Source: an uncultured Bacteroidales bacterium (GTDB lineage: Bacteria; Bacteroidota; Bacteroidia; Bacteroidales; UBA932). From it: a stretch of DNA of 38,023 nucleotides. Of the stretch, positions 24,016 to 31,524 are shown one piece after another. Each line of letters begins with the position of its first letter. Position 1 is the first letter of the stretch. The stretch is from assembly GCA_947305645.1 (NCBI GenBank), contig CAMZEC010000019.1:1-38023 (forward strand). The letters are read 5' to 3'. Position numbers and translations under genes: made by a program. Below the pieces are notes generated by a model. That model searched no databases and had not been told where the DNA came from. It was given only the letters and a program-made list of their open reading frames with translations.

Positions 24016-25332
24016 TCAGCGAGTCTCGTGATCTGCGGCGAATTCCGCCATCCTCTGCTCCAGGAGGGCGAATTGGTCGCTGTGGATGCGGCTGGAGCAG
24101 ACGCGGACGCCTTGGCGTTTGCTGCCCATCTTGTCAAGGCTCACGGTGCTCACGCCGTAGGCGAGCAGTTCTTCGACCAGGGTGGCGCTGTCCATGCCTG
24201 GATAGCTGATGGTAAAGAAGAAGCCGTCGCCTATATTACCTATGGCGTCGTGGTCATAGCAGATAGTGAAGCCGCTCCTCGTAAAAATGGACTTCATCTT
24301 CTCTGCACGCTTGCCATATTCGCACATATCTTTGGCAAAGTCAAGCTTGCCTTCGCAACTGCTTTCCATCATGGCGGCCAGGCCATACTGTGTGCTGGCG
24401 GTGCACCCTGAGGTAATCATGTCCAGAATGCTTCCTGCGAGTGTGTGCCCGAAAATGCCGCTGTCGCCGTAGCGTTCTGCCAGCGAAGGATACTTCTCAT
24501 TGAACAGAACGGGACCGACGCACAGTATTCCGGTGCGCTGGCCGGCATATGAGAAAATCTTGGACCCGGACAGCAGAAGCATATAACGTCCGGTATAATT
24601 GGCGATAGTAGGAGGGTATGGCGGCGTGTACGCCCTTCCGTAACCCTTACCCCTCATGTCCATGCAGAAATAGGCCATATCTTCTATGACGATGGCGCCG
24701 GTTTCTTCGGAGACGGCCGCTATTATCTGCAACTCTCCATCGGACAGGCACATCCAAGAGGGGTTGTTGGGATTGGAATAAATAATGGCCGCATAATTGT
24801 CGTCGGACAGTGCCTCCAGCAGTCGCTCCCGGAAGTGCGGGCCTCGCAGTTCCGCCACCTCCACGCCTTTCCACGGTATTTCCAGAATGGCCATCTGTTT
24901 CTTATTGGCGGAGAAGCTCGGTTCCAGCACCAGGATCTTCCGTCGCCCCGGGACGCACTGGCTGGCGATACGCAAGGCACTGAAGGCACCGAGCATGGAG
25001 CCGGTGGTAGGGATATGGCATGCGGGATCGATGTCGAGTCCAAGGAACGCCTTGACGAACTGGGACGAGGTCTCCTTCAGCACCGGCAACCCGTCGGCAG
25101 GGGAATATTTGGAGCCGACTCCCGCATCGAGCGCAGCCTTCTCGGCCTCTACGCCTATGTGGTTGGGGGCGAAACCTGGCGACCCGAGTTCCAGGTGGAT
25201 AAATGGAATCCCCGTTTGCCTTTCCAGGTATGCCGACAGTTTGGAGCACTCCATTATGGTTGCCGATCCCGGACGGCTTATGTCGTTGAGGCGGCATGCC
25301 TCTGCCATTAATTCTTCAGATATAACTCTCAT
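24016..25332 (-). CDS. Class I/II PLP-dependent aminotransferase
   Basis: Fold-type I transaminase of 438 residues. Visible landmarks are SNPNNP (186-191), the pyridine-nitrogen Asp218 with Tyr221, the PLP lysine Lys258 in LLSGSKIFSYAGQR, and Arg266 for the phosphate. The N-terminal region ELGSPGFAPNHIG resembles aminotransferases acting on large or aromatic substrates, but the substrate cannot be named. The start is the ATG at 25332; it lies 28 bases after the SGNH hydrolase stop with no clear promoter between, so the two genes probably share a transcript. Confidence 0.87.
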   Translation of the reverse strand: MRVISEELMAEACRLNDISRPGSATIMECSKLSAYLERQTGIPFIHLELGSPGFAPNHIGVEAEKAALDAGVGSKYSPADGLPVLKETSSQFVKAFLGLDIDPACHIPTTGSMLGAFSALRIASQCVPGRRKILVLEPSFSANKKQMAILEIPWKGVEVAELRGPHFRERLLEALSDDNYAAIIYSNPNNPSWMCLSDGELQIIAAVSEETGAIVIEDMAYFCMDMRGKGYGRAYTPPYPPTIANYTGRYMLLLSGSKIFSYAGQRTGILCVGPVLFNEKYPSLAERYGDSGIFGHTLAGSILDMITSGCTASTQYGLAAMMESSCEGKLDFAKDMCEYGKRAEKMKSIFTRSGFTICYDHDAIGNIGDGFFFTISYPGMDSATLVEELLAYGVSTVSLDKMGSKRQGVRVCSSRIHSDQFALLEQRMAEFAADHETR

Positions 25333-25360
25333 AGTACCAGCCAATATAAGGCTTCGAATT

Positions 25361-25942
25361 TCATCTGTTAAGAGTCGCGAACACGGTTTCCGCTATGAGA
25401 CGCGCGCCGTCTTTGTTGGGGTGCACGCCGTCGTTCGTAAGCTCTTTGTCCTGTATGACAGGGTTGATCTCTATCAGCCCCAGGCCTTTATCGACAGCGG
25501 TGCGGCGTATGGCCGGGATAATGTCGCTGTTCAGCAGGTCGTTGTTCAGGGTGAAGGCGTCCAGGCCGAAGCTGCTGAAGACAGGCGGGGGAGTCGTCAG
25601 GTAAACTTTCGGCTTGTTCTCCTGCGAGACGAAACTGTCCACGATGGACTCGTACCCGCTCAGGAAATGCCCGCGTTCGAAGTTATACCGTTTGGTGTCG
25701 TTGGTGCCGAGCATAATGACGACAATGTCCGGCTTGAACAGCAGGGCACGTCGGAAAGGCCGCAGGCGCCCGTAAGGCAGGTCGCCGCCGAAATTGGCAC
25801 ATGCATTGTTGACCCCGAAGTTCCTTACCTTGTAGTCGCTCCCCAGCAAATGCTGAAGCACTGCAGGGTAACTGTCCTTATGGCGCCTCAGGATTGTAAA
25901 TCCCCAGGTAATGCTGTCTCCTACGCAGGCTATCTTAACCAT
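25361..25942 (-). CDS. SGNH/GDSL-family hydrolase
   Basis: Serine esterase fold of 193 residues without a signal peptide. Block I is GDSITWG with the nucleophile Ser10, block III GTND with Asn81, and block V DGVHPN with Asp171 and His174, so the catalytic residues are intact. Members cleave acyl groups from sugars, lipids or thioesters. It probably forms an operon with the aminotransferase downstream. The start codon is 4 bases from its promoter box, again suggesting a leaderless transcript. Confidence 0.87.
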   Translation of the reverse strand: MVKIACVGDSITWGFTILRRHKDSYPAVLQHLLGSDYKVRNFGVNNACANFGGDLPYGRLRPFRRALLFKPDIVVIMLGTNDTKRYNFERGHFLSGYESIVDSFVSQENKPKVYLTTPPPVFSSFGLDAFTLNNDLLNSDIIPAIRRTAVDKGLGLIEINPVIQDKELTNDGVHPNKDGARLIAETVFATLNR

Positions 25943-25946
25943 ATTA

Positions 25947-25954
25947 CAAATATA
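25947..25954 (-). promoter_or_regulatory. -7 box 4 bases before the SGNH hydrolase start
   Basis: The minus strand reads TATATTTG, matching TAnnTTTG, with four bases to the ATG at 25942. Only 13 bases separate it from the opposite box at 25968-25975, so the upstream contact region of this promoter overlaps the core of the other. Confidence 0.6.
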
Positions 25955-25967
25955 TAATGTTTTTTCC

Positions 25968-25975
25968 TATCTTTG
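25968..25975 (+). promoter_or_regulatory. -7 box 4 bases before the nitroreductase-like start
   Basis: TATCTTTG matches TAnnTTTG, four bases before the ATG at 25980. It is divergent to the box at 25947-25954. Confidence 0.6.
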
Positions 25976-25979
25976 TCGT

Positions 25980-26615
25980 ATGGCAGATAACTATCTGGAA
26001 AGGCGCGAGGAGGCGCTCCGTTCCGCGGGACATACGGTTGTGCGCCGTAACACCCCATCTCTTGACACATTACTTTTTCGAAACCGCAGTCACAGGTCGT
26101 TCGACAACTCTTACGGCGTGGCCATGCGTCAGTTGGAGGCAATTGTTTCCGTGAATACCAAAATTCCGTCCAGCAAGAACGGCCAGGTATTCCGCTTCAA
26201 GCTGTTGGATGCATCATCCGGAGGGAAAGACTTCTCCAACTTCCTGCGTTTTGGCGCCTATCTCCCCGAGCTTCAGCTTCCGGCCCCCGGCACCGAGCCG
26301 CAGGCTTTTATTATTGCCTGCAGCACCGCCCCCGAGTCGCCCAGCGTAGATATAGACCTTGGAATTTCCCTGCAAAGCATGGCGCTGAAGGCCGTGGAAA
26401 TAGGACTCAACGCTTTAATCGTCCGCGCCTTCAACCGCCAGGAAGTGAAGGACGCACTGGGCCTGGAGCTTGAACCGCTCGCAGTCCTTGCCGTCGGCAA
26501 AGGAACAGATAAAATAGAGCTGGTAGAAGTTTCAAAAGACGCCGACCTGCGTTATTATCGCAAAGACGGCGTCCACTACGTTCCCAAGATCAGCCTGAAG
26601 GATCTAATCTTGTAA
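25980..26615 (+). CDS. Nitroreductase-fold protein
   Basis: A 211-residue soluble protein with the nitroreductase pattern: the RNRSHRSFDNS segment near residues 33-43 that usually contacts FMN phosphate, a helical middle with SLQSMALKAVEIGLNALIVRAF, and the C-terminal strand LAVLAVGKG. Such enzymes use FMN and NAD(P)H to reduce nitro or quinone compounds, or serve special pathways; the substrate is unknown. The start is the ATG at 25980, placed directly after the promoter box. The earlier in-frame start lies across the divergent SGNH gene. Confidence 0.82.
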   Translation: MADNYLERREEALRSAGHTVVRRNTPSLDTLLFRNRSHRSFDNSYGVAMRQLEAIVSVNTKIPSSKNGQVFRFKLLDASSGGKDFSNFLRFGAYLPELQLPAPGTEPQAFIIACSTAPESPSVDIDLGISLQSMALKAVEIGLNALIVRAFNRQEVKDALGLELEPLAVLAVGKGTDKIELVEVSKDADLRYYRKDGVHYVPKISLKDLIL

Positions 26616-26618
26616 TTG

Positions 26619-27029
26619 TTATTTCTTTATCACTTGGCTCATCTTTTTCACCAGGTCGCGCATGGTGGCACGGGCGTCGCGAGGACGGCGTTGCGTGGCC
26701 CTCAGCAAGATGCGGCCGCTCTTTCCGTCGGCCAATGAGGCGGTGAAAGTTGAATAAGTATTTGAGGTGTCCGGCTCCAGGGTACAATTGATTTCCAGGA
26801 CGTATTCGTCGCCCTTGCGCCTGTTGTAATAGGTGACGACATCGAAACCGTAATTCTCCAATTGCTTGTAAAGCTCATCGGTACCGTAATTGGATGCATC
26901 GTGGAACGGGATTACTGCAACAGGCGTTTCACGAGTATAATCCCCGCCGCGGGTACGGGTGGTAAACCTCATAGGAGAGCAAGAGGCCAGGACCGCGGTC
27001 AAAAGCAAGGCAAATAGAATTCTTTTCAT
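26619..27029 (-). CDS. Small lipoprotein of unknown function
   Basis: A 136-residue exported protein: the signal MKRILFALLLTAVLASC ends in a lipobox with Cys17. The mature part starts Thr/Arg-rich and then shows VAVIPFHDASNYGTDELYKQL, followed by beta strands of a YVLEINCTLEP type. The pattern recalls DUF4136-like or curli-assembly CsgG-like folds, but I cannot assign it. It ends three bases from the nitroreductase-like gene on the other strand, convergently, with no terminator between them. Confidence 0.75.
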   Translation of the reverse strand: MKRILFALLLTAVLASCSPMRFTTRTRGGDYTRETPVAVIPFHDASNYGTDELYKQLENYGFDVVTYYNRRKGDEYVLEINCTLEPDTSNTYSTFTASLADGKSGRILLRATQRRPRDARATMRDLVKKMSQVIKK

Positions 27030-27050
27030 CGATCAGATATATTTAACTCT

Positions 27051-27058
27051 CAAATATA
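27051..27058 (-). promoter_or_regulatory. Bacteroidota -7 box for the small lipoprotein
   Basis: The minus strand reads TATATTTG, 21 bases before the ATG at 27029. It sits immediately after the metallophosphoesterase stop codon, so the lipoprotein can be transcribed on its own. Confidence 0.55.
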
Positions 27059-27062
27059 GCAA

Positions 27063-28199
27063 TTATTTTTTTACCGGGAACATCCTCTCGAACTCCAGCT
27101 TGCCGGAGGGGGCGAACATGCGCACGGAGATGCACCCGTCGGTGCAGCGGACGTCCATGCGGCGGGCGTCGTCGTTCACGACGATGGGGAAGTCGGCGCC
27201 CATGGTTCCAGGCTCGCACATCATAAATTCATGCAGGTCGGCGCCTATCATCAGGTCTATTCCGGCTTCGTTCAGCATGGGCACCATGGCCTTGTTCAGC
27301 CAGCGTTGCAGCAGGTAGTCGCTCTGGTCGGGATGGTCGATCATAGGCACGTGCAGAAGGCACAGCTTCACCGGAGCGTCACGGAACTCAGGCGCAAACA
27401 GCTCCTTTCGGGCCCATGCAATCTGTTCCTGCAGGTAATCTTCGTACACCGGCTTGCCGCAGAACAGCAGCGAACGGGATTCCCCGGTCTCGCCGGCATC
27501 GAAGACCACGAACGCTACCGGCCCCTCGCGGAAGGTGTAGTAGAACGGTGCATCCGAGGGCTCCGGGTACACGTCGGCCACCAGTTCCACGTTGTTTCCG
27601 CGGCCCTCGTGGTTCCCTCGTGCGAACATCAGCGGCAGGCCGTTCGTCAGCGTGCCCAGGGGCTCGATGGAGTAGTGCACCAGCGTATCCGGCACGTAGT
27701 TGCCGGCAGACACGATGTCGCCGTTGAGGAAGATGAAGTCGGTGGCGGAAGAGTCCACCTGCGCCGCAAGTTTGCGGTATTCGCGGGTGCGCATATGGAT
27801 GTCGTTGAAGATGGAGAAGCGGCATTCCGCGGCGGCAGGGTCGAAGGTGCGCACGCTGTGCCACTCGCCGGAGTAACTGTCGCCGAACTGCGGCTTGCGG
27901 GCGTTGCTGTCGTCTGTGAGCACTTGTCCGCCGATGCGGTAACGGACGACCTGGCCTGGCCGGAGGCCATCAAGCCGTATGCTGTGGAGGCGATGGAAGA
28001 TGCGCCTGCCGGCGAAGGTCTCGTACGTGAGAGTCCCGTCCTCCAGCTCCACCCACGCCAGTCCGGGCTTTTCGCTCGTCCAAACTATGGTTGCGGAGTT
28101 TTCCCGCACGCCGGACACCCAAGGGCCGGCTTTTATGTCCTGCGCCCGTAACTGCGTGGCCGCCAGCACAATAATAAACAAAATAGCAATCCGCTTCAT
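27063..28199 (-). CDS. Secreted metallophosphoesterase with N-terminal Fn3-like domain
   Basis: A 378-residue exported protein (signal MKRIAILFIIVLAATQLRAQ) with a purple-acid-phosphatase-type beta domain at about 22-110, then a calcineurin-like domain. Metal motifs are NDIHMR, LNGDIV, RGNHEG and LLHVPM. The last motif, normally GHxH, reads IGADLHEF: Asp stands where the first His is expected. Asp could still bind metal, but the change is unusual. The likely role is release of phosphate from organic esters in the periplasm. Confidence 0.85.
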   Translation of the reverse strand: MKRIAILFIIVLAATQLRAQDIKAGPWVSGVRENSATIVWTSEKPGLAWVELEDGTLTYETFAGRRIFHRLHSIRLDGLRPGQVVRYRIGGQVLTDDSNARKPQFGDSYSGEWHSVRTFDPAAAECRFSIFNDIHMRTREYRKLAAQVDSSATDFIFLNGDIVSAGNYVPDTLVHYSIEPLGTLTNGLPLMFARGNHEGRGNNVELVADVYPEPSDAPFYYTFREGPVAFVVFDAGETGESRSLLFCGKPVYEDYLQEQIAWARKELFAPEFRDAPVKLCLLHVPMIDHPDQSDYLLQRWLNKAMVPMLNEAGIDLMIGADLHEFMMCEPGTMGADFPIVVNDDARRMDVRCTDGCISVRMFAPSGKLEFERMFPVKK

Positions 28200-28240
28200 A
28201 ACAACACAACTGATTTTGATGCTAAGTTACGAGTTTTTAC

Positions 28241-28248
28241 TAAATTTG
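28241..28248 (+). promoter_or_regulatory. Bacteroidota -7 box for the E2-like operon
   Basis: TAAATTTG matches TAnnTTTG, 21 bases before the ATG at 28270. It is divergent from the metallophosphoesterase gene. Confidence 0.55.
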
Positions 28249-28269
28249 CATTGTACTATAATCAAAACC

Positions 28270-29166
28270 ATGCAAGAAACTATTCAGCGCAAGAAACACC
28301 GGCTCGACAGATATGACGGCTGGTATGTCCAAGGCCTTGATTCGCTTCATATAATGATGCCCTATTTCTTTGGTCCCCGTACCAAAAACGAGGCTGTTAT
28401 GAGCGAAATTATCGACCTTACAGAGGTTGACAAGTATCTGGCGAAAAAGAATTCCGGCGACAACGCAGATTTCAAGTATACCTGGTTCCACTTTATTGTG
28501 GCAGCCCTTTCAAAGGCTATCCTGCTGCGCCCGAAGATGAATTATTTCATCTCCGGCCACAGATTCTACGAGCGCAAGAAGATTCAGGTGTCTTTCATTG
28601 TAAAGCGTCAGTTCAATGAGAAGTCGGAAGAAACCGAGGCAAAGTTCGTGTTTGATCCCAACGGCGGCTCTCCCCTCGACCAGGTTCACGATTATGTACA
28701 AAAGTTCGTGCAAAAGGTAAGGGTCGAAGACAAGACCGTTGGCGTCGACGGAGCCCTGAACTTTATCAAGCACCTCCCAAGGCCCCTGTTCCGTCTGCTC
28801 GGAAGCGCACTCAGGTGGATGGAATACCATGGCTGGTATCCCAAGTCCCTGGCAAAAGACGATCCTTGCTACTCCAGCGTTTTCATTACAAATCTCGGCA
28901 GCATAAAGCTGAGTGCAGACTACCATCACCTCTTCGACTGGGGAACCAACTCCTTCTTTGTGGTAATAAGCGAGAAGAAGATTCTCCCCATCTTCAAGGA
29001 AGACGGCAGCTACGAAATGCGCAACACCGTCAAGATCGGCCTTACCATAGACGAGCGCATTGCAGACGGTTATTATTTCGCCAGGACGGTAAAGCTCGTG
29101 CGTTACATGTTCGCTCATCCGGAGCTTTTGGACGAGCCGGCATCAACCCCTATCGACTTCGAGTAA
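28270..29166 (+). CDS. 2-oxoacid dehydrogenase acyltransferase (E2)-fold protein without lipoyl domain
   Basis: A 298-residue protein with the fold of the catalytic domain of E2 acyltransferases and chloramphenicol acetyltransferase. There is no N-terminal lipoyl or subunit-binding domain. The region SSVFITNLGSIKLSADYHHLF followed by TNSFFVVISE resembles the E2 core. The catalytic motif, HxxxDG in E2 enzymes, here reads DERIADG, with Glu262 in the histidine position. One base separates it from an acyl ligase. A role as a free-standing acyl or amide transferase using the ligase product is plausible; oxoacid dehydrogenase membership is unlikely, since no E1 or E3 gene is nearby. The start is the ATG at 28270; the longer frame crosses the promoter. 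Confidence 0.75.
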   Translation: MQETIQRKKHRLDRYDGWYVQGLDSLHIMMPYFFGPRTKNEAVMSEIIDLTEVDKYLAKKNSGDNADFKYTWFHFIVAALSKAILLRPKMNYFISGHRFYERKKIQVSFIVKRQFNEKSEETEAKFVFDPNGGSPLDQVHDYVQKFVQKVRVEDKTVGVDGALNFIKHLPRPLFRLLGSALRWMEYHGWYPKSLAKDDPCYSSVFITNLGSIKLSADYHHLFDWGTNSFFVVISEKKILPIFKEDGSYEMRNTVKIGLTIDERIADGYYFARTVKLVRYMFAHPELLDEPASTPIDFE

Positions 29167-29167
29167 A

Positions 29168-30862
29168 ATGAAATTCGACTACAGTAATGTGCCGACGCCG
29201 TGGCTTAGCAGCTACGACGGAGTACCCCCTACCCTCGATTATACAGACAAGACGATGTCCGAATACATCCTGGACGTCGCAAAGAAGGAAGGCAAGTATC
29301 CTGCGCTCACGTTCATGGGGCGCAAAATCAGCTTCACCGAGATGGCCGCAAACATCGAACTGGTGGCCAAGTCTTTCTACGCACTCGGCGTGCGCTCCGG
29401 CCAGCGTGTGCTGGTGTGCCTGCCCAACGTGCCGCAGGCTATCTACTGCCTCTACGGACTCAACCGTATCGGCGCCATTCCGGCGATGGTGCACCCTTTG
29501 TCTGCGGTAGGAGAACTGGTTTATTACCTCGACGAGGCGTCCTGCGACGTGGCTGTCACGCTCGACCAGTTCTACGCTAAGTTCCTGGAAGTCCGCGCTA
29601 AGAGGCCCATAGGTAAACTCATCATCGCCCGCGTGAGCGAGGAACTCCCTTTCCCCCTGTCGCTGGGACAGAAGCTGCTGACGGAGAGGAAGTTCCCCAA
29701 ACTGGCGGAAGATGCCTGCACCCTCAGCTGGAAGAGCCTCCTGAAGCTCGGAAGCACGTTCGAAGGGGAGTATGCCTGCAAGAAAGACAACTTTTCGGAG
29801 GCCGTTGTGCTCTTCTCCGGCGGCACTACCGGAGTCACAAAGGGCATCATGCTCTCCGACCTCAACTTCAACGCCCTGGCCTACCAGACCGGCGAGATGA
29901 GCAAGGAGCGGGTGAACCACTGCCGCATGCTGGCCGCAATGCCCGTGTTCCACGGTTTCGGCCTCGGCGTCTGCATCCACACGACGCTCTACTGGGGAGG
30001 CACCGCCATCCTCGTACCCCGCTTCAACGTAAAGAGTTACGCCAAGCTCATCAAGACTACCCGCCCCAACTTCATTGCCGGCGTGCCCACCCTCTTCGAG
30101 GCCATCACCCGCAACGAATACCTCAAGGGAGCCGACCTCTCTTGCCTGAGGGGAGTCTTCTCCGGCGGCGATTCGCTCTCCATCGAACTAAAGAAGAAGT
30201 TCGATAAATTCCTGGCCGAGCATAACGCCTCCGTACGCGTGCGTGAAGGCTACGGTACCACGGAATGCGTGACCGCCTGCTGCCTTACACCGCACGACAA
30301 GGAGAAGGAGGGAAGCATAGGTATCCCCTTCCCGGACACCTACTTCCAGATCTGCAAGCCCGGCACCTGCGACGAGCTTCCGTATGGCGAGGAGGGCGAA
30401 ATCTGCCTCACCGGCCCCTCCATGATGCTCGGGTACATCAATCATGAGGAAGAGAACCGGGAGACGCTGAAGCAGCATGCAGACGGCCACGTGTGGCTGC
30501 ATACAGGCGACCTCGGAATCATGGACGAAGAGGGCTTTATCTACTTCCGCCAGCGCATGAAGAGAATGATCGTGACCAGCGGTTACAACGTGTACCCGTC
30601 GCAGATTGAGAATATCCTTGAGGGCCATCCAGCCGTGCAGCGCAGCTGCGTCATAGGCGTGCCGGACCCGTACAAGATGCAGAAAGTCAAGGCGTTCGTG
30701 GTCCTGAAGGAGGGCGTGGAAAACACTCCTGAACTTATTGAGGACATCATGAAACACTGCCGCAGGCACATAGCTAAATACGCCATGCCGTACGTTATCG
30801 AGGTCCGCGATTCCCTGCCCACCACTTTGGTCGGCAAGGTAGCATATACACAACTGTCATGA
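29168..30862 (+). CDS. AMP-forming acyl-CoA ligase / acyl-adenylating enzyme
   Basis: A 564-residue member of the ANL superfamily that activates a carboxylic acid with ATP and passes it to CoA or a carrier protein. The motifs are LFSGGTTGVTKG near 216-227, GYGTTE near 361, TGDLG near 447, a hinge with RMKRMIVTSGYNVYPSQIE, and the catalytic Lys in VGKVAY near 559. The substrate is unknown; the type resembles medium- or long-chain acyl ligases. It is placed one base after the E2-fold gene and overlaps the following gene by 4 (ATGA), forming a three-gene operon. Confidence 0.9.
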   Translation: MKFDYSNVPTPWLSSYDGVPPTLDYTDKTMSEYILDVAKKEGKYPALTFMGRKISFTEMAANIELVAKSFYALGVRSGQRVLVCLPNVPQAIYCLYGLNRIGAIPAMVHPLSAVGELVYYLDEASCDVAVTLDQFYAKFLEVRAKRPIGKLIIARVSEELPFPLSLGQKLLTERKFPKLAEDACTLSWKSLLKLGSTFEGEYACKKDNFSEAVVLFSGGTTGVTKGIMLSDLNFNALAYQTGEMSKERVNHCRMLAAMPVFHGFGLGVCIHTTLYWGGTAILVPRFNVKSYAKLIKTTRPNFIAGVPTLFEAITRNEYLKGADLSCLRGVFSGGDSLSIELKKKFDKFLAEHNASVRVREGYGTTECVTACCLTPHDKEKEGSIGIPFPDTYFQICKPGTCDELPYGEEGEICLTGPSMMLGYINHEEENRETLKQHADGHVWLHTGDLGIMDEEGFIYFRQRMKRMIVTSGYNVYPSQIENILEGHPAVQRSCVIGVPDPYKMQKVKAFVVLKEGVENTPELIEDIMKHCRRHIAKYAMPYVIEVRDSLPTTLVGKVAYTQLS

Positions 30863-31524
30863 GAAGCCGTATTCTCACAGCCGTTTGCCTGCTCTTTTGC
30901 GTTTGTTCGGGGGCTTTTGCCCAGAGTTTTGACACGCAGGGCCTTCCTCCGGAAGCATATTACCTTGTTCCGGAATTTAAGCAGGGCATGATTTATTTCA
31001 ACGGATCGGTTCCGGCACAGGGGAAGCTGAATATCTGTGCCCTGGATAATACGCTCCGTTTCATAGACAACAGCGGCAACGAACTTGAGGCTACGAATAT
31101 CGAAAACGTTATCAAGGTACGCATAGACACCGTTTTGTTTATGCGCAGCGGCGGACTTTTCTACCGTATGTATCCGGTTCGCGGAGACATAGGAATAGCC
31201 CTCAAGAGAGACGTTAAGTTTATCAAGGAGGGCAAGACAGGTGCCTACGGTACTTCATCCCAGACTGCGTCCATCCGGGAGAACAACAGCGTTTACGCTG
31301 ACGGAATTTCCTATGATTTACACAAGGACAAGGAGGCCAAGTACGAGATCGCAGAGACCCTGTATCTTTATCGGGGAGATGACGTTTATACTCTGAACAA
31401 GAACAACTTGCGGCGCGTTTTCCCGGGCAGGAAAGCAGATATAGATGCCTGGTTCAAGTCCGGCAACAGTCTCCCGGACACCCTGCCCGAGACTCTGGCA
31501 CTTCTGAAAGGCTGGGCGGAGTAG
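30859..31524 (+). CDS. Exported protein of unknown function
   Basis: A 221-residue protein with a signal peptide (cleavage after AFAQ, near residue 22). The mature part is rich in beta strands, for example QGKLNICALDNTLRFIDN, and ends in a helical tail. I do not recognise a family beyond a Bacteroidales exported-protein pattern. It is translationally coupled to the ligase, so it may process or sense the ligase product at the envelope. Its last 71 bases overlap the end of the sialidase-like gene on the opposite strand. Confidence 0.75.
   Translation: MRSRILTAVCLLFCVCSGAFAQSFDTQGLPPEAYYLVPEFKQGMIYFNGSVPAQGKLNICALDNTLRFIDNSGNELEATNIENVIKVRIDTVLFMRSGGLFYRMYPVRGDIGIALKRDVKFIKEGKTGAYGTSSQTASIRENNSVYADGISYDLHKDKEAKYEIAETLYLYRGDDVYTLNKNNLRRVFPGRKADIDAWFKSGNSLPDTLPETLALLKGWAE

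Noticed and set aside
28270..29166. True E2 component of an oxoacid dehydrogenase
   Set aside because: No lipoyl domain, no subunit-binding domain, no E1 or E3 genes nearby, and the catalytic His is replaced.
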